Assembly (NCBI GenBank): GCA_964444065.1
Contig: CAYUFL010000012.1
Coordinates: 1-40,660 of the forward strand
DNA: 40,660 nt
DNA from: JBGMEA01 sp964444065
GTDB taxonomy: Bacteria > Bacillota > Clostridia > Eubacteriales > Anaerofustaceae
Direction: 5' to 3'
This document shows positions 33,357-40,660 of the stretch, in pieces. How positions within the stretch are numbered: position 1 is the first letter of the stretch; the number at the start of each line of letters is the position of its first letter. The notes beneath the pieces were generated by a model, which saw only the letters and a list, made by a program, of their open reading frames with translations, was not told the DNA's origin and made no database searches. The position numbers and the translations under genes were made by a program.

Positions 33357-34391
33357 ATGAAACCAGCATTAAGCGGATTTACACTTGAACAATTTCAGGA
33401 TATTCTGGCACAGCAGTTTCAGGAAAAGAAATTTCGTGCAAAACAAATAATGGATTGGGTGTACAAAGGTGTATCTTTTGCCGAGATGCGCAACATACCA
33501 AACGAACTGCGCGCGAAGTTAGAAGATAATTTTACAGTCAGTGACCTTGAAATTACACAAAAAATAGTTGAAAATAAAACGGGGACAATCAAATATCTTT
33601 TGAAGACAAAAGATGATATAATAATTGAGTGTGTCGTCCTGTCATACGAGTATGGAAATACAATATGCGTTTCATCTCAGGCAGGTTGCCCCATGAGGTG
33701 TGCATTTTGTGCTTCCGGAAAAGACGGTTTAATCCGAAACTTGAGTGCGTCCGAAATGATTTCTCAATTAATTTGTGCAATATCGGATACCCACAAACCA
33801 ATATCTAATATTGTCTTGATGGGAAGCGGCGAACCCCTGGATAACTACGAACAGGTGAAACGATTTATTTTCGCAGCGAATGACCCGAATGCGTTTGGGA
33901 TCGGAATCAGAAGTATTACGCTTTCAACTTGCGGGATTATTCCAGGGATTGAACAATTAATTGAAGATCGAATATTTATCAATCTGTCCGTGTCAATGCA
34001 TGCACCTTTTTCGGATATGAGGGCGGCAATGATGCCTGTGGAAAGAAAATACCCGATTCGAGAGGTCATAAAAATATGTGAACGGTACCGCAGCGAAAGC
34101 GGACGCAGGATCACATATGAATACAGTGTGGTATCAGGACTGAATGATACCGACGCTTGCGCAGATGAAATATATAATTTATTGAAACGCTCCGATGCGC
34201 ATGTTAATTTAATCGGTATGAATGAAGGCAGCGGCGATTTTAGCATAAGTGATGATGTAACTGTTCATGAATTCGAAAAGAAACTAATGAACAGAAATAT
34301 CAATTGTACCATACGCAGAAAGTTAGGAAGCAGTATCAATGCTGCTTGCGGACAGCTGAAAAGTCAGTATGTCAATCAGCAGCAGAAGTGA
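33357..34391 (+). CDS. rlmN: Dual-specificity rRNA/tRNA adenine-C2 methyltransferase RlmN
   Basis: The 344-residue radical SAM enzyme has the cluster motif CPMRCAFC, the MGSGEPLDN loop and a C-terminal INAACGQL whose cysteine is the one transiently methylated in RlmN. It makes 2-methyladenosine in 23S rRNA and in some tRNAs. It follows rsmB by four bases. The ribosome site of the next gene (stp) overlaps its stop codon. Confidence 0.96.
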   Translation: MKPALSGFTLEQFQDILAQQFQEKKFRAKQIMDWVYKGVSFAEMRNIPNELRAKLEDNFTVSDLEITQKIVENKTGTIKYLLKTKDDIIIECVVLSYEYGNTICVSSQAGCPMRCAFCASGKDGLIRNLSASEMISQLICAISDTHKPISNIVLMGSGEPLDNYEQVKRFIFAANDPNAFGIGIRSITLSTCGIIPGIEQLIEDRIFINLSVSMHAPFSDMRAAMMPVERKYPIREVIKICERYRSESGRRITYEYSVVSGLNDTDACADEIYNLLKRSDAHVNLIGMNEGSGDFSISDDVTVHEFEKKLMNRNINCTIRRKLGSSINAACGQLKSQYVNQQQK

Positions 34392-34398
34392 GGAAAAT

Positions 34399-35124
34399 AT
34401 GAAATCGGCGGGAATGACCCATCTTGGAATGGTGAGGAAAAACAATCAGGACAGTTTTTTTCGTATCGACTATGACAATGGTTTCAGCATTATCGCTGTA
34501 GCCGACGGTTTGGGTGGGCACAATGCAGGCGAAGTGGCGAGTGCTTATGCCGTGGATGAATTGACGGAATTTTTTGAAGAAAATAAAGAATGCAATTTTA
34601 TGCTGATGAGCAGTGAAATTGTAGAGTATATTAAAAATATTAATCAGGGCATTCATACGATGTCGGTTAACTCGGAATCACTTTCCGGAATGGGCACAAC
34701 TTTGACCATGACTTTAACCGATGGAATAAGCGCTTTGACCTTTCATGTGGGGGATAGTCGGGCGTATCGGATTGGTAAAAACATAGAGCAGATTACCAAA
34801 GATCATTCTCTGGTGCAATACATGATAGATCAGGGACAAATTACGATGCAGGAAGCGCTGCATCATCCTCAGAGAAATATTATTACCCGTGCTTTGGGAA
34901 CAGACCATGATGTTGATGTTGACGTGATTGTTACAAAATTGGATAAACATGATAAAGTGCTTGTCTGCAGTGATGGATTGACGAATAACGTCTCTGATGC
35001 AAGAATATATGAAATCACTGCGGGATTGCCGAAGAGTGATGCAGTAACAGAGTTGATAAACGAAGCAAATAAAAATGGCGGAAGTGATAATATTACTGTT
35101 GTAGTATACGGTGAGGATGCTTAA
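34399..35124 (+). CDS. stp: PP2C-type serine/threonine phosphatase (Stp/PrpC)
   Basis: The 241-residue phosphatase has the PP2C metal motifs RKNNQDSF, ADGLGGHNAGE, VGDSRAYRIG, SDGLTNNV and GGSDNITVVV. It reverses the action of the PrkC kinase encoded next. I set the start at 34399, where GTGAGGAA lies five bases upstream and the protein begins MKSAGMTHLGMVRK; the longer frame from 34369 would overlap rlmN. Its TAA ends one base before the prkC ATG. Confidence 0.95.
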   Translation: MKSAGMTHLGMVRKNNQDSFFRIDYDNGFSIIAVADGLGGHNAGEVASAYAVDELTEFFEENKECNFMLMSSEIVEYIKNINQGIHTMSVNSESLSGMGTTLTMTLTDGISALTFHVGDSRAYRIGKNIEQITKDHSLVQYMIDQGQITMQEALHHPQRNIITRALGTDHDVDVDVIVTKLDKHDKVLVCSDGLTNNVSDARIYEITAGLPKSDAVTELINEANKNGGSDNITVVVYGEDA

Positions 35125-35125
35125 T

Positions 35126-37003
35126 ATGAGTACCATTATCGGAAAAACTTTGGATGAAAAGTATGAAATTGTCGAATTGATCGGTCAGGGCGGAATGGCT
35201 TATGTTTACAAAGCCATGGATTTGCGTCTCCATCGATATGTTGCGGTCAAAGTGCTGAAAAATGAATTCATGGACAATGAACAGTTCTTGAAGAAATTTT
35301 TAAGAGAAGCACAGGCTGATGCAAAATTGACGCATCCGAATATAGTGAATGTATATGACGTCGGAATTGAAGACGGTTATTACTATATCGTTATGGAGTA
35401 TATCGACGGTGATACACTGAAAAGTTTAATTCGTGCCAATAAAAAACTGTCTCCGCAGATGACAATCGAAATCTTGCTTTCTGTTGCCGCAGGTCTTTCT
35501 CACGCGCACAAGAATGAAATTATTCACCGAGACATTAAACCTCATAATATTTTAATGACATCTTCACATATTCCGAAAGTTGCGGATTTCGGTATCGCCA
35601 GAGCAATCAATTCTTCTACGGTTACAGCTACGGAAGAAGCACTGGGCAGTGTGCATTATATCTCACCGGAACAGGCACGGGGAGGATTTCTCGACGAGCG
35701 TTCTGATTTGTATTCGCTTGGAATCATGATGTTTGAAATGCTTACAGGTGAGCTGCCCTACGATGCCGATACTCCGGTTGCGGTGGCTTTGAAACATGTC
35801 CAAAACAATGTAATTTCTCCATCGGAAATTGATAAGTCCGTCCCGTCAAATATCAGTCAAATTGTGCTGAATTTGACAAAAAGAAAACCGGAAGATCGTT
35901 ACCAAAGCGCTGATGCATTAATTGCTGATTTGAAAAAAGTGCAACTTGATCAGAAAGCATATATTGAACCGACTTATACGCCAAATGGGAATCAATCAAA
36001 AAAAGCAACAACTGCAAAGAATAAATCAGCTGCAAACAACTCAGAAGCAAAATGGAAAAAACTGCTCCATAACAAACGCTTTATGGTGAGTTTGTCGGCC
36101 GGAATACTATGTTTGGGAATTGTTGGGGTTATATTGATATCAAGCTTGATCGGGGCGAAAGTACAGGTGCCGAATGTTGTTGGCATGACATTGGAAGCGG
36201 CATCATTGGAGTTGTCCAAGGCTGGTTTGGATTACGAAACGGATGATGCCTTTAGCGGTGATGTCCCTAAAAATTCAATCATCAGCCAAACCCCTGCTGC
36301 AAACGAGATGACGCGTGCAAAGGACCCCGTGGTGCTTGTAGTAAGTCTCGGTCCCGAAACACAAGCTGTGCCAAATGTTGTCGGTCTTTCTTATGCGGAA
36401 GCAACATCTGCGATCAAGTCGGCAGGGTTTATTGTCGGAACGGAAAACTATGAATTTAACGATCAGTATGAATCAGGGTATATTTATGATCAGAACCCGG
36501 CAGGCGGTATCTTAACAACAGAAGGTACTTCGATTACCATTTTCATCAGCAAGGGAAAAGACAATATCAATGTACCGAATTTGGTTGGGAAGAGCTTGGA
36601 TGATGCAAAAAGCGCGATTACAAGCGCAGGGCTGATCGTTGGAACAATCAGCTACGAGGCGAACAGTTCATATTCTTCGGGACAGGTTATCAAACAGTCG
36701 CCGACGGCTTACACCAGTATAGCGAAGAATACGGCAATTAATTTGACGGTGAGCCTTGGTCCTTTAAAAACAATTACGCAAACATTAGATCTTTCAAAGT
36801 ATACATCGAAGTCCGGCAATATTGCAGTTCAGGTTAACATGATGGATGACAAGTTAGGTACTAATTCTGTTAGTGTTTATGATCATACAGTTGATGCGAA
36901 CAAGGAGATTACCGTTACATTTTCCGGGACAGGCACAAAATACTATGAATTGATTATTGATGGAGAATCCAAAACTACTGGTCAGATCAATTTTAATAAA
37001 TAA
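35126..37003 (+). CDS. prkC: PASTA-domain serine/threonine protein kinase (PrkC)
   Basis: The 625-residue membrane kinase has a cytoplasmic Hanks-type domain (about 11-270) with K42, HRD at 134-136 and DFG at 154-156, a low-complexity juxtamembrane stretch, one membrane helix (about 319-343) and three extracellular PASTA repeats, each opening with a VPNVVG-like motif. A further 75-residue beta-rich tail follows. PASTA repeats bind peptidoglycan fragments, so this kinase links wall state to growth or spore germination. The ATG at 35126 has GGTGAGG upstream, inside stp. Together stp and prkC form the usual pair before rsgA. Confidence 0.96.
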   Translation: MSTIIGKTLDEKYEIVELIGQGGMAYVYKAMDLRLHRYVAVKVLKNEFMDNEQFLKKFLREAQADAKLTHPNIVNVYDVGIEDGYYYIVMEYIDGDTLKSLIRANKKLSPQMTIEILLSVAAGLSHAHKNEIIHRDIKPHNILMTSSHIPKVADFGIARAINSSTVTATEEALGSVHYISPEQARGGFLDERSDLYSLGIMMFEMLTGELPYDADTPVAVALKHVQNNVISPSEIDKSVPSNISQIVLNLTKRKPEDRYQSADALIADLKKVQLDQKAYIEPTYTPNGNQSKKATTAKNKSAANNSEAKWKKLLHNKRFMVSLSAGILCLGIVGVILISSLIGAKVQVPNVVGMTLEAASLELSKAGLDYETDDAFSGDVPKNSIISQTPAANEMTRAKDPVVLVVSLGPETQAVPNVVGLSYAEATSAIKSAGFIVGTENYEFNDQYESGYIYDQNPAGGILTTEGTSITIFISKGKDNINVPNLVGKSLDDAKSAITSAGLIVGTISYEANSSYSSGQVIKQSPTAYTSIAKNTAINLTVSLGPLKTITQTLDLSKYTSKSGNIAVQVNMMDDKLGTNSVSVYDHTVDANKEITVTFSGTGTKYYELIIDGESKTTGQINFNK

Positions 37004-37005
37004 CT

Positions 37006-37893
37006 ATGGACAATATTATGAATCAAGGGATTATTATAAAAGGAATCGGCAGTTTCTACTACATTATGGATGATGCAACAGGCGAAATTATACAGTGTCG
37101 CCTGAAAGGGATTTTTAGAAGCCAAAAATTAGTTCCTATGGTCGGTGATTGCGTGCTGTACGACAATGACGAGCTCGGGGACGGGATCGTAACGAGAATT
37201 TTGCCGAGGACGAGTACATTGTCGAGACCAATGGTTGCCAATGCCACGCAGGGTGTGATTGTTTGTGCGCTTAAATCGCCTGATATCTCCACTTTATTAT
37301 TGGATAAAATGCTGATTAATAATGCAGCATCCGGATTGGATTCCGTAATCTGCTTCAATAAATCGGATCTTGCAGATACATCTGAAAAGGAACTGTTACA
37401 GCAATTGTATGAAAAATGCGGCGCTCGGCTTATTTTTACAAGTGCAGTCGATAAAACAGGATTGTCGGAACTGAGGTCTTTGATGAAAGACCGTATCAGT
37501 GTATTCTCGGGTGTGTCGGGCGCAGGCAAATCATCGTTGCTGAAAGAATTTATCATGAATTCCGATATTGAAATCGGCGCGATCAGCGAAAAATTAAATC
37601 GCGGAAAGCATACAACACGCCACAGTGAATTGATGATTCTGCCCGGAGGCGGTTATATTATGGATACCCCGGGATTTTCCGATCTTGAATTGCAGCTTGA
37701 ACCAAATACTCTGTGGAAATATTATCCCGAATTTTATCCGTTTTCGGATTGTAAATACACGGACTGCTTGCATCTGCGCGAACCCGGCTGTCATGTGAAA
37801 GATGCAGTTGAGCGAAAAGAAATTCCGAATGAACGATACAATAACTATAAAAAAATTTATGAAGAAACAAATAAGAACTTTCATAAATACTGA
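37006..37893 (+). CDS. rsgA: Small ribosomal subunit biogenesis GTPase RsgA
   Basis: The 295-residue circularly permuted GTPase has an N-terminal OB-fold, then NKSD (118-121), the P-loop GVSGAGKS (169-176), DTPG (220-223) and a zinc knuckle with C249, C254, H256 and C262. RsgA checks late 30S maturation. It begins two bases after prkC with little visible ribosome site, so coupling is likely; ATG 37018 is an alternative start. Its TGA overlaps the thiN start. Confidence 0.96.
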   Translation: MDNIMNQGIIIKGIGSFYYIMDDATGEIIQCRLKGIFRSQKLVPMVGDCVLYDNDELGDGIVTRILPRTSTLSRPMVANATQGVIVCALKSPDISTLLLDKMLINNAASGLDSVICFNKSDLADTSEKELLQQLYEKCGARLIFTSAVDKTGLSELRSLMKDRISVFSGVSGAGKSSLLKEFIMNSDIEIGAISEKLNRGKHTTRHSELMILPGGGYIMDTPGFSDLELQLEPNTLWKYYPEFYPFSDCKYTDCLHLREPGCHVKDAVERKEIPNERYNNYKKIYEETNKNFHKY

Positions 37894-38540
37894 TGGTGTG
37901 TATGAGAACATTGATGATTTGCGGAGGAACACCTCCGAGCAAAGAATTATTCGAACGAATACAATTTGAATTTGCGCCGGATTGCCTGATCGCTGTTGAT
38001 TGCGGCGCGGCGTTTTTATTTGAATGTGGCGTCACACCAGAGCTTTTGGTTGGAGATTTTGATTCCATTGACGAAAGCATCCTCGCGTATTATCGAACAA
38101 GGTGTGAGATCGTCGCTCTACGTGAAGAAAAGGATGAGACCGATAGCGAAATTGCGCTTCGCATTGCAGCAGAGCGCGGAACAGTGGAATTGATTTTATT
38201 GGGTGCAACAGGAGGAAGACTCGATCATACAGTTGCGAATATGTATTTACTGATTAATGCAGATCGAACCAATATTTTCGCAAAGATGATTGATGAAACG
38301 CAGGAAATATTTATCATCAGTGATCATTACGAATTCCATGATATGCAGGATCATATCGTTTCCTTGTTGCCAGCATCCGATATTGTGGGTGCAATTAAAA
38401 CAACAGGATTTTACTATCCGTTGTGTCACGAGGATTTGAAAATCGGAGACGTACGCGGTATGAGCAATCTGATTGTAAGTCAGAATGCCAGTGTGTCTGT
38501 TGAAAATGGGTTTCTTTTTTGTTTTGTTAATCACCTTTAA
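37893..38540 (+). CDS. thiN: Thiamine diphosphokinase
   Basis: The 215-residue protein matches ThiN: GDFDS at 54-58 (pyrophosphate/metal site), DETDSEIAL and the LLGATGGRLDHT loop, followed by the beta-sandwich thiamine-binding domain. It makes thiamine diphosphate from thiamine and ATP. It overlaps rsgA by one base (TGATG). In many Firmicutes rpe lies between the two genes; here it does not. It is the last gene of the long block. Confidence 0.95.
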   Translation: MVCMRTLMICGGTPPSKELFERIQFEFAPDCLIAVDCGAAFLFECGVTPELLVGDFDSIDESILAYYRTRCEIVALREEKDETDSEIALRIAAERGTVELILLGATGGRLDHTVANMYLLINADRTNIFAKMIDETQEIFIISDHYEFHDMQDHIVSLLPASDIVGAIKTTGFYYPLCHEDLKIGDVRGMSNLIVSQNASVSVENGFLFCFVNHL

Positions 38541-38604
38541 CTCGGGATCGAAGCCTAATCTTTGAACTGAATTCAATATTCTACTGTAAATTCATTTCAT
38601 TTTG

Positions 38605-38613
38605 TGCTATAAT
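38605..38613 (+). promoter_or_regulatory. Extended -10 promoter of the ABC-F gene
   Basis: TGCTATAAT (38605-38613) is an extended -10 box 31 bases before the start codon; only a weak -35 (TGTAAA) precedes it. It sits in the 104-base gap after thiN, which shows no clear terminator. Confidence 0.65.
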
Positions 38614-38644
38614 AACTAACTTAGGAAAACAAATCGGAGGAATC

Positions 38645-40231
38645 ATGATTACAATAACGAATCTGAGTCTGAGTTTCGGAGCAGATACGCTTTTTAAAGA
38701 TGTCAATTTGAAATTTATTCCCGGCAACTGCTACGGTGTAATTGGTGCAAACGGGGCAGGAAAATCGACCTTTTTAAAAATCCTTTCAGGAGATATCGAA
38801 CCTTCAACAGGTGATATCAGCATATCGGCAAAAGATAGGATGTCAGTATTAAAACAAGACCATTATGCTTTTGATGAGTATACAGTGCTCGATACGGTTA
38901 TTATGGGAAACCAGCGCCTTTATGAAATTGGAAAACAAAAAGAAGCCATTTATGCAAAAGAAGATTTTACCGATGCGGATGGAATCCTCGTTTCTGAACT
39001 GGAAGGCGAATTTGCAGAAATGAACGGATGGGAAGCCGAATCCGACGCATCAAAAATGTTGCAGGGTCTCGGTATCGGGGAGGACTTTTTTTATGTGGAG
39101 ATGAAAACACTGCCTGAAAAACTGAAAGTAAAAGTTCTTTTGGCACAAGCACTCTTCGGAAATCCGGATATCGTTTTGCTGGATGAACCGACAAATGGTT
39201 TGGATCTGCCCTCGGTTAATTGGTTGGAAGATTTCTTGCTTGAGTTTCCGGGAACATTGATCATTGTATCGCATGACAGACATTTTCTTAATACAATTTG
39301 TACGCATATTGTCGATATTGATTACAGTAAAATCAAGATGTATGTAGGAAACTATGAGTTTTGGTACGAGTCGAGCCAATTGATTCAGCGTTTGATTAAA
39401 GCGCAAAACAAGAAAAATGAGGACAAAGCGAAAGAACTTCAGAGTTTCATCGCCAGATTCTCGGCAAATAAATCAAAATCGAAACAAGCGACATCCAGAA
39501 AAAAATTATTGGACAAGCTTACGATAGAAGAGATGCCTGCATCATCCAGAAAATATCCGTTTGTCGGCTTCGATATGGACAGGGAAGCGGGAAAGGAGAT
39601 CCTTGCAGTAGAAGGTATTTCCAAAACGATCGACGGTGTAAAAATTCTCAACAATGTCTCTTTTCGCGTGAATAAAGGAGATAAAATCGCTTTTGTCGGG
39701 GAACACGATATTGCGAATTCAATTTTATTTAAGATATTAATGGGTGAAATGGACGCAGACGAAGGTACTTTCAAATGGGGTGTCAGTACAACACAGAGTT
39801 ATTTTCCCGCTGACAATACATCTTTTTTTGAAGGAAGCAAACTGACCATTATTAAATGGATCGAGCAATACTCAAAAGATACGACAGAATCGTACCTCAG
39901 AGGTTTTCTCGGCAGAATGCTCTTTTCCGGAGATGAAGTTTTTAAGCCCGTCAGTGTACTTTCCGGAGGAGAAAAAGTACGCTGTATGCTGTCTCGAATG
40001 ATGCTTTTTGGAGCAAATGTATTGGTGATGGATCAACCGACGAATCATTTGGACCTGGAATCGATCACAGCACTGAATAACGGACTGATTTCATTTAAAG
40101 GCAATGTGCTTTTTTCATCACACGATCACGAATTTATTCAGACTGCGGCAAATCGCATTATTGAATTAAATTCGGATGGTATGATCGATAAAATGACAAC
40201 AGATGACGAATATATAGCACTCAAAGAATGA
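38645..40231 (+). CDS. ABC-F family ATPase (YkpA/YbiT type)
   Basis: The 528-residue soluble protein has two nucleotide-binding domains joined by a helical linker (about 240-300) and no membrane part, as in ABC-F translation factors. Domain 1 has an intact Walker A (34-41), Walker B DE (180-181) and H-loop, but its signature reads TLPEKLK (155-161) in place of LSGGE. Domain 2 has GEHDIANS (352-359) at the Walker A position and Gln at the catalytic Glu (DQPTN, Q464), while its LSGGE (439-443) is intact. So one composite ATP site looks normal and the other degenerate. I recall a weak second Walker A as usual for YkpA-type members. Cold adaptation or ribosome rescue are possible roles. GGAGG precedes the ATG. 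Confidence 0.92.
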   Translation: MITITNLSLSFGADTLFKDVNLKFIPGNCYGVIGANGAGKSTFLKILSGDIEPSTGDISISAKDRMSVLKQDHYAFDEYTVLDTVIMGNQRLYEIGKQKEAIYAKEDFTDADGILVSELEGEFAEMNGWEAESDASKMLQGLGIGEDFFYVEMKTLPEKLKVKVLLAQALFGNPDIVLLDEPTNGLDLPSVNWLEDFLLEFPGTLIIVSHDRHFLNTICTHIVDIDYSKIKMYVGNYEFWYESSQLIQRLIKAQNKKNEDKAKELQSFIARFSANKSKSKQATSRKKLLDKLTIEEMPASSRKYPFVGFDMDREAGKEILAVEGISKTIDGVKILNNVSFRVNKGDKIAFVGEHDIANSILFKILMGEMDADEGTFKWGVSTTQSYFPADNTSFFEGSKLTIIKWIEQYSKDTTESYLRGFLGRMLFSGDEVFKPVSVLSGGEKVRCMLSRMMLFGANVLVMDQPTNHLDLESITALNNGLISFKGNVLFSSHDHEFIQTAANRIIELNSDGMIDKMTTDDEYIALKE

Positions 40232-40250
40232 AAGAAGGCGACATCAATTG

Positions 40251-40660
40251 ATGCATCAGACGAACGAGAATAAAAGCAGAATCATAATTGATGCACATGC
40301 TCATATCTATCCTCAAAAAATTGCAGATAAAGCAACGAAAACCATTGGGGATTTCTATGGCATACCCATGCAGCACATCGGTATGCCCGAAGAGCTCATG
40401 AAAAGCGGAAATCTAATCGGAGTATCAAAATACCTGGTATGTTCAACTGCGACAAAACCGCAACAGGTGCGTTCAATCAATCAGTATATCAATACAGAAT
40501 GCATAAGGCACAAGCAATTTGTCGGATTTGCAACCATGCATCCCGATATGACGGACTACATTGAAGAACTGGACTTTATTGATTCCTGCGACTTGCGCGG
40601 GATCAAGCTGCATCCGGATTTTCAAAATTTCAATATCGATGACCCATCCGCAATTCAAAT
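40251..40660 (+). CDS. Amidohydrolase-family protein, N-terminal part
   Basis: The frame runs off the window after 136 codons. It starts near ATG 40251 and reads IIIDAHAHIYP, the metal-binding HxH of amidohydrolases (PF04909-like), then a TIM-barrel pattern with GFATMHP and LRGIKLHPDFQNF, the segment that carries a further histidine in this family. It is probably a metal-dependent hydrolase or decarboxylase; the substrate cannot be told. It begins 19 bases after the ABC-F gene and may be co-transcribed. The ribosome site (AAGG, some 13 bases upstream) is weak. Confidence 0.8.
   Translation, partial: MHQTNENKSRIIIDAHAHIYPQKIADKATKTIGDFYGIPMQHIGMPEELMKSGNLIGVSKYLVCSTATKPQQVRSINQYINTECIRHKQFVGFATMHPDMTDYIEELDFIDSCDLRGIKLHPDFQNFNIDDPSAIQ

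Overview
The window reads as a chromosomal segment of a low-GC Gram-positive bacterium of the class Clostridia. Three things point there: the conserved block rpoZ-priA-def-fmt-(zinc peptidase)-rsmB-rlmN-stp-prkC-rsgA-thiN, a PASTA-domain kinase, and a glutamate synthase split into separate genes as in many anaerobes. Promoters are sigma-A type (TTGACA/TATAAT) and ribosome binding sites are strong AGGAGG-like sequences. I saw no phage, transposon, CRISPR array or plasmid gene.

Layout. 1-500: two tRNA-Gly genes (anticodons CCC and GCC) with their promoter, and a terminator. 503-4593 (minus): an ammonium transporter fused to a P-II (GlnK) domain and broken by a one-base frameshift, then a type III glutamine synthetase with a consensus promoter and a leader attenuator. 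4805-7352 (plus): a PlsC-type acyltransferase with a zinc ribbon, an ECF transporter S component and a DUF3842 protein; the last two each have a leader with an intrinsic terminator. 7401-18821 (minus): a nine-gene nitrogen operon. In transcription order it holds glutaminase-domain, FMN/Fe-S, 4Fe-4S, NAD(P)/FAD oxidoreductase and GXGXG proteins (together a glutamate synthase), a glutamine synthetase-like protein lacking several catalytic residues, an ANTAR RNA-binding regulator with a degenerate receiver, carA and carB. 18929-21595 (minus): recX, pyrimidine-nucleoside phosphorylase and a DUF2179 membrane protein. 21693-24405 (plus): mtnN, rbgA and an rnhB-yraN fusion. 24429-26953 (minus): a DUF2089 regulator, a SHOCT-like protein, a small unknown protein, a holin-like membrane protein and a radical SAM protein. 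27160-38540 (plus): the rpoZ to thiN housekeeping block. 38645-40660 (plus): an ABC-F ATPase and the start of an amidohydrolase.

How the genes fit together. Ammonium import (Amt), glutamine synthesis (GlnN), glutamate synthesis (split GOGAT) and glutamine use (CarAB) lie within one 18 kb stretch, together with an RNA-binding antiterminator. The two nitrogen promoters (glnN and the nine-gene operon) share an architecture: the transcript starts almost directly in a small hairpin with a six-base loop ending GGC, followed at once by an intrinsic terminator whose stem overlaps that hairpin. The glnN loop has A at position 1 and G at position 4, the rule known for ANTAR target hairpins. I infer a local circuit in which the ANTAR protein, possibly informed by the inactive-looking glutamine synthetase paralogue, prevents termination at both leaders. 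This circuit is the most interesting candidate system here. It is an inference from sequence and has not been shown.
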